The notes beneath the pieces are model-generated. The model was not told the origin of the DNA, made no database searches, and saw only the letters and a list, made by a program, of their open reading frames with translations. Of a stretch of 64,000 nt of DNA, positions 1 through 12,108 are shown in pieces. The position numbers and the translations under genes were made by a program. This stretch comes from Umbelopsis isabellina. Lineage: Eukaryota; Mucoromycota; Umbelopsidomycetes; Umbelopsidales; Umbelopsidaceae. Where the stretch lies: assembly GCA_016758905.1 (NCBI GenBank), contig JAEPQZ010000004.1, positions 1,302,001 through 1,366,000 of the forward strand, given 5' to 3'. Positions within the stretch are counted from its first letter, which is position 1; every line of letters starts with the position of its first letter.

Positions 1-303
1 TTGCTTTTATTTTCAATTGTTTGCGATCGACCGATCTGCTTTTTAATATGAGTCTGCAGCTCCAAAAGCGAAATTAGTTGAACTAGAAGGATGAGGAAGG
101 TCACAATACTCATACTTTTATTCTTTGTTTGTGTTGGAAGAAGAATTTTGACAAATGATAGATGACATATTTTATAACCTTTCTCTATGTACCCTTTCAA
201 TCTTCGGTACGATTGAAGGAGTAGCTTAGAAAGATTCTAGAATGCCAAATTGCTAGCCATTAATTCAGACACTTCAAATTGAGCCAGAAGAAAATCTCAA
301 TGA
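1..303. other. left edge, no gene recognised
   Basis: AT-rich stretch downstream of the minus-strand AMP deaminase. It probably holds that gene's 3' untranslated region and perhaps the end of a gene lying outside the window. I see no convincing coding exon or RNA gene. Confidence 0.4.
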
Positions 304-3300
304 TTATGATTGCTTGGTGATAGTATTGTCAACATTCTCACTACAAGCCCTCTTGTTATAAGCCCTCTCAGCTACTAATGCAGCACCTGGAAAGCTATTC
401 ATATCCGTAGATACATTTGAAGAGAGAGGAATTGTAGTGCTACTCTTGGGCTCCTCTTTTTGTTCACTTACTCCTTCCGATGGCTTTTTATGCGCATAGC
501 GTGATAGCATATTCAATTCCTCCATTAATGTTTCGTGACGGAAAGCAACACGTCTGTTAGGAACATTGGTCTTGCGCATGTCATTTCCTGCTACACCAGG
601 CGAATACCAAGATCTGCCAATCCAGTGGCTTTTTATCTTGTTTTCCCAGCCACTTTGTAGAACAGAGTTTCTCGCAAGCTCACACATATCGGTAGAAGAT
701 AATTTCCAAATCTATGATATTGATCAGGTCATGTACGGAAACCGTAATAATTATCGTAAAGGGAGTAACGAACCTGGGCTGCGACACTGTATTCCTCAAT
801 CAAAGGTTCCTTGGTAAAATGAAATTGCAAAGGATCGTCACTGGAAAGGGATACATTAAGCCCTCTTTGGAAAAATTGCGGAAGCGGGTTACGCTCATAT
901 GTCAAAAATAACGCATTATTGGACAGTGGAGACATTGCTAATCCAATCTGCTTTAGATAATAGAGATATTGCAATGCAGGGACCTTCCTTAGTAAGATGC
1001 CATGGCTGATACTTTGCGATGTCAAGAACGCCGATGTCAAATTTGCGCTGTCGCCAGCCTCTCCAGCATGAGGTCTGAGAACGAAAGTGTCTAATGGTAG
1101 GATAAGAGAGGTTACGGGTTTAATAAAAGTAAACAGAATGTAACATCTGCCAGATACTTACTGAGTTTGCGCTTGGCTCTCCAATTGTTCAAAGATGCCA
1201 TATTAGCATACATGTAGTATAAATAATAAGAGTATGGTGGGTTTTGTTTGGTATCCCATGCCTTTGGAAGGGGATATTTTCTATAAAGTCGTCTTTCTGG
1301 TTTTGACTCATCGTCTACGCTGTCAAAGCCGATAACCCTCTGCAAGAAAACATGCAGTTCGGGGTGATCTTGTGGATTTTTGGTTGCTTCGAATAGTGGT
1401 TCAAAAATGTCTATCAAGGCAATGCGTTTAGTTTCAAATTATAAACACGATGGCGAGTCTCTGCTCGGTTCAACTAACTTTTGATGACATCTTCGAATTT
1501 TGTAACCTGATTGCTTCCTTTATATATATCGTATAAACGAGGAACCTGGATCAACCAGCGGACATTGGGTGAAAACAATTTATTGTCGACAACCCATTTA
1601 GCCAATTTCTCCCATTCTGATTTTGAACGACCATAGATGGAGATACGATACTCAGCCATTTGATACTTTGATGACTCCAGATCCGAAATAACCTCTGTTA
1701 AGTAGATGAACATTACAAATATATCAGTCCCAACTGAAAATGATTGAACTTGTAGCACTAATCCTTACCTTTGGTAAGCTCCGCAAGATAGCGACCATCG
1801 ATATAATTATCGGTTTTCAAAAAGATCTCTCTCAATCTACTTTCTCCAATCTGATAGAAACTTTAGAATTCGGATTCGTCAGAGAAAATAATGCATATGT
1901 GTTACTGACCGGATTGTACTTCAAGTTGAATTTATCAAATCTATGGAAAGAATCTTTATGTGCCTACCATTTCGAATGCCGCATTTAGTATACAAAATTT
2001 AAAGCATCTTATGAATTCACAGGTAGTACTCACATGCATATCCAATGTGTCGATACTAAGATCATACGCACTAAGGTTCAAACTTTCAAATACTCCTTTC
2101 AAACTAAGATGCTTGCCATCACGGAAGATCACGGTTTCCTTTGAGTTGAAGTATTAGCTGCCTGTGAAATTCTTCTTAAACTAGTAAATGAATCATACAT
2201 CTGGGTTCTTGCGTAGCTTAGCCTTGATAAAGCGCAACAAATGCTTTTGATTCATACAAGCAGAGTGATGAACGTGAGTATCCACTTTACGGACATTATA
2301 AAAATCTCTGTGAGGTACTCTCTGAGCAAAAAAAAGTATTTAGATTGTGTGGCAATTGAGCAACGACACTAAAGACCAATTTACCTTAGAGTCTGCCAGT
2401 TCCTGGTACTCATTCAACAAATAATACAGATTCCATTTGCTCTCTAGATAACGAAGTCTTCGATAGGCAAAACTTTTGGCAGGGCCATCACTGATAATAC
2501 CCAATATGTAATCCAAGTCCATGAAGTAATCTCTAACACTGGGAAGATTGTAGGCCGGCTTTCGCGCTTCCAATGTTTGCGAATTCTCATAAACTTGAAA
2601 AACACCAGTATCATCCATTTCATAAATGTACTAGAAGAGAAAATCGAAATAAAGTAATGATAAATAGCCATTATCATGGTCACAATATTAGGCCATAGGA
2701 TCTTACTTCGTCCGATTCCGGGATACGACAACGACTGAAATCAAAATCACTTCCTACAAACCCAACAGGATCAGCTTCCCTTTCGAGCTCTCTCTCTTTA
2801 CGTCGTTGAAGTTCTTCTGGTGGTGGCAAGGGCCAAGAAGGAGGTGGTGGCGGTGGATAGATTTCCCAGTCGGGGTGATCTTTTGGGTTATCAAACAATC
2901 TTTGACAGGACGCTGCCATGTATTTGTCTCGAAGGTCAAGGCAACGTTGAAAGCTTGTATAAAGTTTTTGCAGTTCATTGCTAATATCATCATCTATATG
3001 TTGATTATCAAAATCAGCCTGTGGTTCTTTGGTTATTACATCCGATCTGTTGACGACTTACCAGCGCTGTCGCGAAGCATTTGCATGATGTGAGATCGCA
3101 CTTCTTTTGTCTTCTTTTCCTTTTCTATCTTTTGCTTAAGATCAGCGAGCTCATCATCGCTACTGGCTGAATCAACGTCATCCAAGTCGCCTTCAGGATC
3201 ATTAGTATCAGAGTATTGGTTTGCTTCTTCTTGTACCCGATCAATTTGATCTAAATACGGCTGAATAAAATGAGGATGACCATGTTTGTGCTTTATATCT

Positions 3301-3639
3301 TCAGTGCTGGTTACGTTCTGAGGGGAGGTGGCGAGGTTTTGACCAAGGTATTTGCTGTCATGCTAAAGTCGACAATTAGTCAATTGTGTCAAACTTATAT
3401 GAAATGTCTAAAGTTCTTACATTTTCGATCGTTTTCAACTGGTGGTACTTGAAGTAAGGGTCTTGGTCAGTATACGACTGGTCTGTGGGTGTTAGCGCTA
3501 TATCTATGCTCGAAGTCGATTCAGCGTTTTCACTACTCATGGTGGAGAAAAGAAACCGTGGTAAAGTCTTTACCTGGGAGCCGATGCGGTGATATGCGGG
3601 ATTCAAAAACGTACATATTTTTTCAACTCGGGCATACAT
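304..3639 (-). CDS. AMD1: AMP deaminase
   Basis: Converts AMP to IMP and ammonia in the purine nucleotide cycle; cytosolic in known homologues. About 11 exons give roughly 800 residues, close to yeast Amd1. The zinc-binding motif is [19 protein letters not shown] (near 2215-2285). Further family blocks are [80 protein letters not shown] (catalytic Asp region) and [16 protein letters not shown]. Exon 1 ends at 3421 (GTAAGA donor), exon 2 is 3062-3362, exon 3 is 2707-2993. The first ATG is at 3639; an in-frame ATG at 3540 (MSSENAES) is an alternative start. A proline run (about 2832-2860) lies in the N-terminal regulatory part. One oddity: the usual RPHCGEAG reads RPHAGEAG. Identity is certain; exact exon edges are inferred. 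Confidence 0.95.
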
Positions 3640-4062
3640 TTTGAAGGCTTCCTTTTCTGATCTAACTGCGGCAGATGACTAATGACTGGCCGGTGCGTGG
3701 GTCAATCATATACGACCTGATGCGATGTGTTGTGCATGTGGAATGAACAAGATATGTTAGTCTATGTTAACGATATAGTACTGACAAAAGCACTGTTTGC
3801 CATGAAAAGTGATTTCGCTCAATACAAATCCAAGACTTAAGCATTCAACGGAAATAATTTAAGCTTAATGATGGTGGCATGATAATGTCTTGAGCTCGAG
3901 GTAGTCATGTTATAGTTTAGCTCGAAACACGAGATGTGATTATGATACACGATTTACGCGTTCTTCGTGTTCAAAATTTTCATTTCAAATACCAGCTGAG
4001 CGTGTAATTCGGAGTTTTGAAAACGTGTCTGCTTGATCACGATCAACTTCTCAATTGACTGA
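3640..4062. promoter_or_regulatory. divergent intergenic region, AMP deaminase / CANIN-like gene
   Basis: A 423-base AT-rich spacer between two start codons facing away from each other. It must carry both promoters. No specific element stands out. Confidence 0.4.
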
Positions 4063-6527
4063 ATGAGCAACGATCATTATAGTGTCGAAAATCTTATATC
4101 AAGGAAGAAACGACGAAAAAACCGAGAAAAACTTGGTGAAGATTTGGAAAAAGTTTGTGCTCTAGTTGCTATTGTGATCGTCAACTCACCACTCTTTAAC
4201 GACTTGACATTCCCAATAGCTTTTTGCAGAGCTGCAAAATAATTCCAGTGATCCAAGCGAGCAAACTTCGAATACAAGTGGTACTCCTGGTGGTACGCCT
4301 GACGATAAAGGAAAAAGGGAGGCAATAGATGTGAAAGAGGCTGTGAATACCGCCCAAAGATATTTAGACCGAGAAAGTAGCGATAGATTAGCACAGGTAA
4401 TGCATATCTACCCTTATCAGAGTGACCACGTCTTGATATTTTAACTGTCAGACTGCAGATATTCAACGACGATGAGGGCAGCGCTAATGAGACAAAATAC
4501 AGGTTCTTTCATAAAAGAGTCAAGGTCAGCACAAACAGCTACAACGTAGTTAATTACTCCAACTTTCTAATTTATCCCTTCCAGCCATTACCTAGTCCTA
4601 CTTTACTACCAGAGATCCTTACGTTCGAAACGATACCCATGAAAAAAGTTGTATATAACAAGATATTCGAAGTCTCTAGCTGTAAGTTGGGTTTCGCCGG
4701 TAATGCAGAACTATCACCCCTGATCTAAAAAATTTGTTTAGCATTTTCAGGAAAGAAGCACTTATTCTCTAGTGGATGGTTGTATCACTATCATCGGAGA
4801 GGTTGGAATTATCCTTCAGCATTATATTGCTGGCTGTTTCAAAATGGTGAGGTTTAATATTCTGGTGGTTTTTTAATTTGTCGAACGGTTTTTAAATGTG
4901 GTTGGTCATAGCTGCGTACGAATCAGATCCCAACCTACGTGACAATGCAAAGCATAATCTATCTTCGCTATGGAAGAGTCTGGTAATTTCTCGAATTCAA
5001 AGCATTTGTTTTATGGGCTTATTTCGATAACCATTGTCTTAAACTTCAAGACTGCAGAAGTGGTGACGAAAGATGATCAAAGCATAATTTCAAACAATCG
5101 ATGTATACCCTGGCAAGAATTCGAGAAAGCAATAATCAATTATGGAGCGGTAGAAAAAAAAATATCGTGGGCACGACAGCTACTTCAACGTGGAGATATC
5201 GACCTATATGAACAGTTGACTGAGGAGGAAACGATTGAAATGGATGTTAGCGACTCCATCAGTGATTCTTCAGTACCTCTAGAGAATCTCCGGGCTATCA
5301 TACAACTTTTTGGTGCTTCTGTTTGGCACAAGTAATATAATTTCTGAGCTTGCAAATGTTTTGATGACGAGTGTTCTCACGCTTTTTGTAGTAAATCAAG
5401 TTACAGAGTCGACGCCTTGAACTATATCATTGTATTGTTAATACAAATATCAATGGACCAGCATTGCGAGCCATTGGCGTATGATATCCAGCGATGCGTT
5501 GGGTGCTGCTTGGAAGCTTATCATTTGAACTGTTGGAGGACGGAAGTTTGTATTGAACCATCTGCTGCTGACCATATTAATCAAGGTGGTCTAACTCTTA
5601 ATAATATTTAGCTTGAAGATTTAGCATCGTTTATGGCCAATCAATTTAGTGATGAAGAATTACAGCTGAAAACCCTCGGACCTCTTAAAAGTGTCTCTGA
5701 AAGAAGTGACTTTCTTAGAAGGATACTAGCTACAAAGTATCTTCTTTCTGGATCGGCTCGAGCAGAGGTTGCAGGTCGCTCTCAATTGCAAAGCCTATCA
5801 ACACCAAGTACTCCACAGTCCACCATGAGCGAGGATATCACTCCTAGCGATGGATCTACGCCCATTGTGATTGAACCTCTGGTAAGAGAGCACGCCAATC
5901 TTAGTTTGCTATCAAGCGTCAGTTACTCATGCTACCTTCAGGACATTCTCTATCCAATATCGATCGAAACGCAACTAGAACCTCTTATCCGATCACATCG
6001 ATTGTTTGGTTTTCGTTCTCAGGAGCTGAATGTGCAAAAGCTAGCCTGTGTTATTCATTTGCTTTCGACCGCACTTGGCGATGATGAAGGGGAGTTTAAG
6101 CAGCAACGGGTAAATTTAACTCTCGATAATTAGCTCAACGTGTGTTACTTGCCTAATCAGAAACATGATAATGTGCTTTCATTAACTCACTAGGCTTCTG
6201 TCGAAAATATAATACGATCTTTACAACATCTATCCAAAAAAATCGGTAACGTGCAGATATTCAGGGGAATGAAAGGATTCTATATGGGGATGGGTTTACT
6301 GACGTCAAATTCCTTGTGTCCATCATGTATTTTCTTTTAGGTGGCAAAGTTGGGTCACTTGATAGAATCATTGTAAGTAACGTGCAGAAGCAAAACATTG
6401 AAAACTCCTTGAAGTGTTCTAAACATCTTGAAAATAGGCTAGAGAAGCGGTAGAAAGACTATGGAGTCGGTTGGCATACGCTATTAGTATGCGAACTCAT
6501 AAAGACGGTGATAAAAATGTTGTATAA
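4063..6527 (+). CDS. CANIN-domain (FAM178/SLF2, Nse6-like) candidate
   Basis: Multi-exon gene, probably a Smc5/6-complex loading or localisation factor. It starts MSNDHYSVENLISRKKRRK, a basic coiled N-terminus. Exon 1 joins in frame across a GTTTGT...TAG intron to LFAELQNNSSDPSEQ. Later exons give KKHLFSSGWLYHYHRRGWN, AAYESDPNLRDNAKHNLSS, SNNRCIPWQEFEKAIINYG and a long helical exon (5630-6110). The last exons read ASVENIIRSLQHLSKKI, then GGKVGSLDRIIAREAVERLW, with the stop at 6525-6527. The order (basic coiled N-terminus, W-rich block, 'LDR...A...RLW.RL' tail) resembles my recollection of the CANIN family (Pfam, formerly FAM178), which in animals is SLF2 and in fission yeast relates to Nse6. 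That the gene is real is well supported; the family call is tentative and needs a profile search. Confidence 0.5.
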
Positions 6528-6646
6528 GCTTTGATTCTACCTCATGTAATTAAAACTCAGATATATAAAGTCGGGTGTATGCGCCATTAAAAGACTGACA
6601 AGACCTCTTTGATCAAGTGGTCACCTTTACACATTCACCCACAAAG

Positions 6647-7593
6647 ATGGTAAATTTTGCTGTAGACAAACTACCTCTCTTTGTATCAATTCTAACTTGA
6701 TTGCTAGTCGCATGTACGAGAATATTTATACAAGTTCTTGGTAGTAGGAGATCTTGGTACAGGCAAGACCAGCATAATCAAGCGTTACGTCCACAACATT
6801 TTCTCCATGCATTACAAATCAACGGTAATTCAAAAGACACCTTTTAACATACGCACCAGCTTGTAAGCTCTTGATTCTAATTCATCATTATATCGGCCAA
6901 TCCTCTCAATAGATAGGTGTTGATTTTGCACTCAAAGTTATTCAATGGTCACCGGAAATCGTTGTTCGTCTTCAGTTATGGGATATTGCTGGTCAAGAAC
7001 GATTTGGGAACATGACTCGCGTATACTATAAAGAGGCACTTGGTGCCTTTGTTGTTTACGACGTTACTAGACCGCAGACGTTTGAAGGGGTTCGGAAGTG
7101 GAAGGCGGACTTAGATTCAAAGGTATCCTTGCCTGAGGCATGGGGTGGCGGCCATATTCCAGTCGTACTCCTAGCAAACAAGGTAGGAAACGAATTTTTT
7201 CTTTGGAAATAATACAGACATGCAGTTGATGAATCTGACATCATCACTCATCTTTATAGAGTGATTTGATAAGTGAAGGACACGGCCAGCCTGTCAACGC
7301 AGCTGATATGGATACATTTTGCAATGAAAACGGTTTCGTCAAATGGTAAATCATTTTTCAGTTAGGGTTTTGAACACACTTGTACAACCCTGAAACTCAC
7401 ATAAAAAAACAGGTTTGAGACTTCGGCAAAAGATAACACCAACATCGATGAGGCTGCACGACATTTGGTATCATCGATTTTGGCGATAGAGCAAGAACAT
7501 CTTGATCGACATGACGCAGATGACTATGAAGGCAACAATCAGCATATTCGTATCGATCAGGACAAATCCCGGAACGACTCTGGATGCTGCTGA
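6647..7593 (+). CDS. RAB32: Rab32/Rab38-type small GTPase
   Basis: Membrane-traffic GTPase; Rab32/38 proteins act on lysosome-related organelles and mitochondria-associated membranes in animals and amoebae. The product has about 215 residues. Motifs in order: P-loop GDLGTGKTS, switch I TIGVDFALKVIQWSP, the subfamily hallmark WDIAGQERFGNMTRVYYKEA (Ile where most Rabs have Thr), LLANKSD for guanine specificity, ETSAKDN, and a C-terminal SGCC for double prenylation. The first coding exon is only ATG (6647-6649); a GTAAAT donor follows at once and exon 2 begins at 6708 with SHVREYLYKF. Five coding exons. Rac1 follows on the same strand 330 bases downstream. The Rab32 class is clear; its cargo here is unknown. 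Confidence 0.93.
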
Positions 7594-7923
7594 TGTGAAA
7601 TCCATTAAACCACTACACTTTCCGTCAAGAAGTATGTTTGCTTTTGTATCATTCGTTCTAGTATTCCCCCCGTTGAAGCAACATAAATTTAAAGAAAAGA
7701 TAGAAGATCAATCTCCTTCATAATCAATTAGCCTGACATAAATGCCTTGGTGGCAAACTATACATTAGTCGATCGATTGGGGCCATAAATCAAACGAAAG
7801 CGATTGTCAATGTCAATGGTGAGCGGGGAACTAAAAAAAGGGCACGTGCAATGGTATTTTCTGTGACTTTTGTCGGGAACGAGTGTCACTGCACTGGCCA
7901 GACATCCTGATTCCGATTTATTA
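7594..7923 (+). promoter_or_regulatory. Rab32 3' end and RAC1 promoter region
   Basis: A 330-base spacer between two genes on the same strand. It should hold the polyadenylation site of the first and the promoter of the second. No distinct element was recognised. Confidence 0.35.
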
Positions 7924-9042
<1,119 letters not shown>

Positions 9043-9476
9043 TGGTCAGCTTCATTTACATTTTTGACTATTTTATTGTTTTGGATCCACTTGATCTCTC
9101 AGATCGTATATTTTTGGAGACACCACCCACCAACCATCGAAAAAAAAAAATCAACGTAACAAAAAAAAAACTCCCCCTCATCCCAACTCATTCTTGCTAG
9201 AAAATCTCGCAGAATCGGACCAGATGGGCAGCTGGCTTCCTCGTCTACTCAAAAAGTGTTTATAACAGTTGCAACCCTCACCTTTCTCATTATTTCTACG
9301 TATTTTCTTCTCTTGCTCCGTTGCACCTACCAGTGCCAAATGTGTTATGTTAGATCATCGCATACGCTTACAATCTCGGATAATATGAAACAAAGATATC
9401 TTAAATCAAATATATTATTTTGTAGTTGAAGATTAGTGACTGATAATAGTAATGTACAGCAGCTGCAATGTAGTAG
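9043..9476. other. convergent 3' spacer, RAC1 / POLK
   Basis: A 434-base region between two converging genes. It contains A-rich runs (9139-9171) and an AAATATATTA stretch near 9408, consistent with 3' untranslated sequence. No gene was seen. Confidence 0.4.
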
Positions 9477-11994
9477 CTATTTTGGTATAGAAGATATGTT
9501 GCCAGATGCAAAATAGTCTTTAAGGGATTTAGATGACTGTAGGCCAGCTTTATCAGTCGATGCCCCACGTTGGTTATTATGAGACTGATATTTCATTTCA
9601 TGCTGAACCAGTGGCATGTTAAGACAGTTGTCAATGTGTTCGTTGACTGACTGATTATCCGAAGCGTTCAATTCAATCTGGCATATTGGACATAGAACAG
9701 TCTGTGGCTCAATGACATCGTTGGTCTCAGGAGTTAATTCTGAATCTGAACAGTGATTGTCAGTTTCAACTTTTTGGATTTTGGATGGGCTGCCTTCCTG
9801 CCTATCTATTGTGTTCTTGGAATCGCTCACAGGTTGGAAAAACTAAAAGACATTAGAGGTATCTTTTGTCTGCTTGGTCTTTAAGCAAGTTTTATTTACC
9901 CTTTTTACTCCCTTCTGGTCCTCGTCATCTCTCGAACTCAAAGTTGATAGGCGTACGCCCATTAATCGAAGACTTACTGGAAGTTCCTTCTCCAATAGCT
10001 GTGAACAATGAAAAACAGTTTACAATCAAGCTGCATGCTGTAAGAGATAAGTAATGGCATACCTGTCCAGCATATTTTTCAATATCTTCTTGTTTGAATA
10101 TATTGCCAGGCAGCGTCTTTGCGCGAGTTTTTACTTCAAATGAAGTAAGCTTGATTTTCAAGCCTATCGTTTTTCCACACAATTTTTTGCCCTCCAGGTC
10201 TTGTGCTAGTTTCCTTGATATGTCTTTGAGTTTAATATATAAGTCTGTACGGCTACTCAAAGTTCGAAATGTTCTACCGAAAATCATAAGTTTTGATATT
10301 CAGTTGATCATCATATCAGATGGAGTAAATACTTTACCTCTCTACGCTGATACTTTTCCGGATGTATTGGGTATCAACAGACGTTGACCCTAATCCCATA
10401 TGCGCTCTCAACAGGAAATTGAAGCTAACTTCGCTTAGCAGCTTGTAAAGCATTGCACGTTGAGGATAGATATCTCCGCACGTATTGACTTTCAACGCAT
10501 TCAGCACTCTTTCAGTGACTCTACCCACCCCTGGAATCTAAAGAAATTGTATGGATGAGCTTTGTTATCTATGTCTGCCAAAATATTTGCCGTGTTTGTG
10601 AATTACCTTTCTGATAGATAACGGTCTAACGAAGTCTCTAATGTCATTCAAGTTATTTTCCAGATAGAATTGCCCGTTTGGTTTATTCATGTCTGTGCAT
10701 ATTTTAGCCAGCGTCTTGTTGGCTGCGATACCTGGAATATGATCATTTAGTTATTGAAAAGCCGTGCCATGCCTTTGCGTTTTAGATGAAGAGATGAAGG
10801 ACTTACCAGCACTAGCTGTTAGGCCAGTTTCTTCGCAAATCCGATCTCGGATTTCTTGCACAACTTCGGCAGGTGTCTTTGTAGTGGAAGCAAGAAAATT
10901 GGTGATATTCAAGTACGCCTAAGTGGCAAAGTTTTGATGAGTGCATGTCATGTTGGCAATGTGAGGTTTGATATATCTTACCTCATCCAAACTCATTGGG
11001 CAAAAGTGAGGATCATACCTCTCGAATACTGCTCTCACCTTCTGAGAAGCTGCTCGATACTTTGTAAAGTTTAGCGGAATAATCTTCAGCTCTGGACAAA
11101 GCTTGACAGCAATGTAGCCGGGCATCGCACTGCGGACGCCAAATTTTCTGGCTTCGTAATTACTAGTGCATAACATTCCCATGCCGCCTACGGCCTAAGA
11201 TGAGAAAGAACACATATTTTAGTTGAATGAGCAAAAATAGAGCAGGTACTACAAGTACCTACCATTGGTACGTTCTTCAAATGGGGTTGATCGAGTTCTT
11301 CGACCGATGCATAGAAGGCGTCCATGTCTATGTGGATAATATGCTGACTCAAATCCCTTTCTTCTTCCAATGCTTTCATCTTTACAAATATTTAGAGATA
11401 GATAAAGACGTCGTAGCCATCCAGCACGATATTTACCATTTTATCCACTACAATCAACTCATTTGATAGGTCATCATTTTTGATCTTTTCATGCTTTGCG
11501 AGTAATGCATCGATACGCTCTGTGACCGCAGCATCTTTTTTCCTTTCATTTTCAAAAAAAGGAGTGCCCTGGAGGTCGAATAAAGACGTTATTAGCAGAC
11601 ATATCGCCTGAGGTCGAGAATCAGTTACTACACGAGATAGAGGTAAACCTTTGAAATCTCGTAGATAATTTCGTTGATCTTATTCTTGTCGACAGCTTGC
11701 AGGCCAGCCTATTAAAAGATAATAAATAAGGATGACAACCCTGTGGATGTAATTGTTCATATTTCCGAATGGCTTGCCTTGTTTGTTGACGGCCCTGCTA
11801 AGCGAATGCGAAGTGTATCGTCCAATTCATGCTCATGTTCAAAGTCATGCTCAGTGCCTGGTCTGACCGAAGTAGATTTTACGGGCGAATTCGTAGGAAT
11901 GTCCTGGTCATGATGACTATCGTCCAAAAAAAGATCTTCTTCTTCTACTATTTGAGAAGAAAGGAGGCCATCGTCGTCTTCGTTATACTCCATG
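9477..11994 (-). CDS. POLK: translesion DNA polymerase kappa (DinB/Y family)
   Basis: Bypasses minor-groove DNA lesions in the nucleus. In order: acidic N-terminus (MEYNEDDDG), the kappa-specific N-clasp AGLQAVDKNKINEIIYEISK, the first catalytic block IIHIDMDAFYASVEELDQP, the finger block SNYEARKFGVRSAMPGYIA, the second catalytic block MSLDE|AYLNIT (an intron falls between Glu and Ala), helix-hairpin motifs (IRKIPGVGRVTERVLNAL) and the little finger (RKSISVERTFRTLS). The C-terminus carries one UBZ4-type finger, CPICQIELNASDNQSVNEHI...C, for ubiquitin binding. It ends with SLKDYFASGN, which resembles a PCNA-binding PIP box without the canonical Gln; VKRFFQP upstream is a second candidate. I chose the first ATG at 11994; the frame is open a little further upstream but without ATG. 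COQ6 starts 115 bases away on the other strand. Confidence 0.95.
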
Positions 11995-12108
11995 CCAATT
12001 ATTGGGAATTGAGTCAAGCAACTGACGCTGTTGTGAAGGTGGGTGACGGCTCTTGAACACCAAAATTTCTGTGGCCTGTTAATTTTGTGCTTCCCTCAGG
12101 TCAACAGA
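11995..12108. promoter_or_regulatory. compact bidirectional promoter, POLK / COQ6
   Basis: Only 114 bases separate the two start codons, so both transcripts must start inside or overlap this stretch. No TATA box was recognised. Confidence 0.5.
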
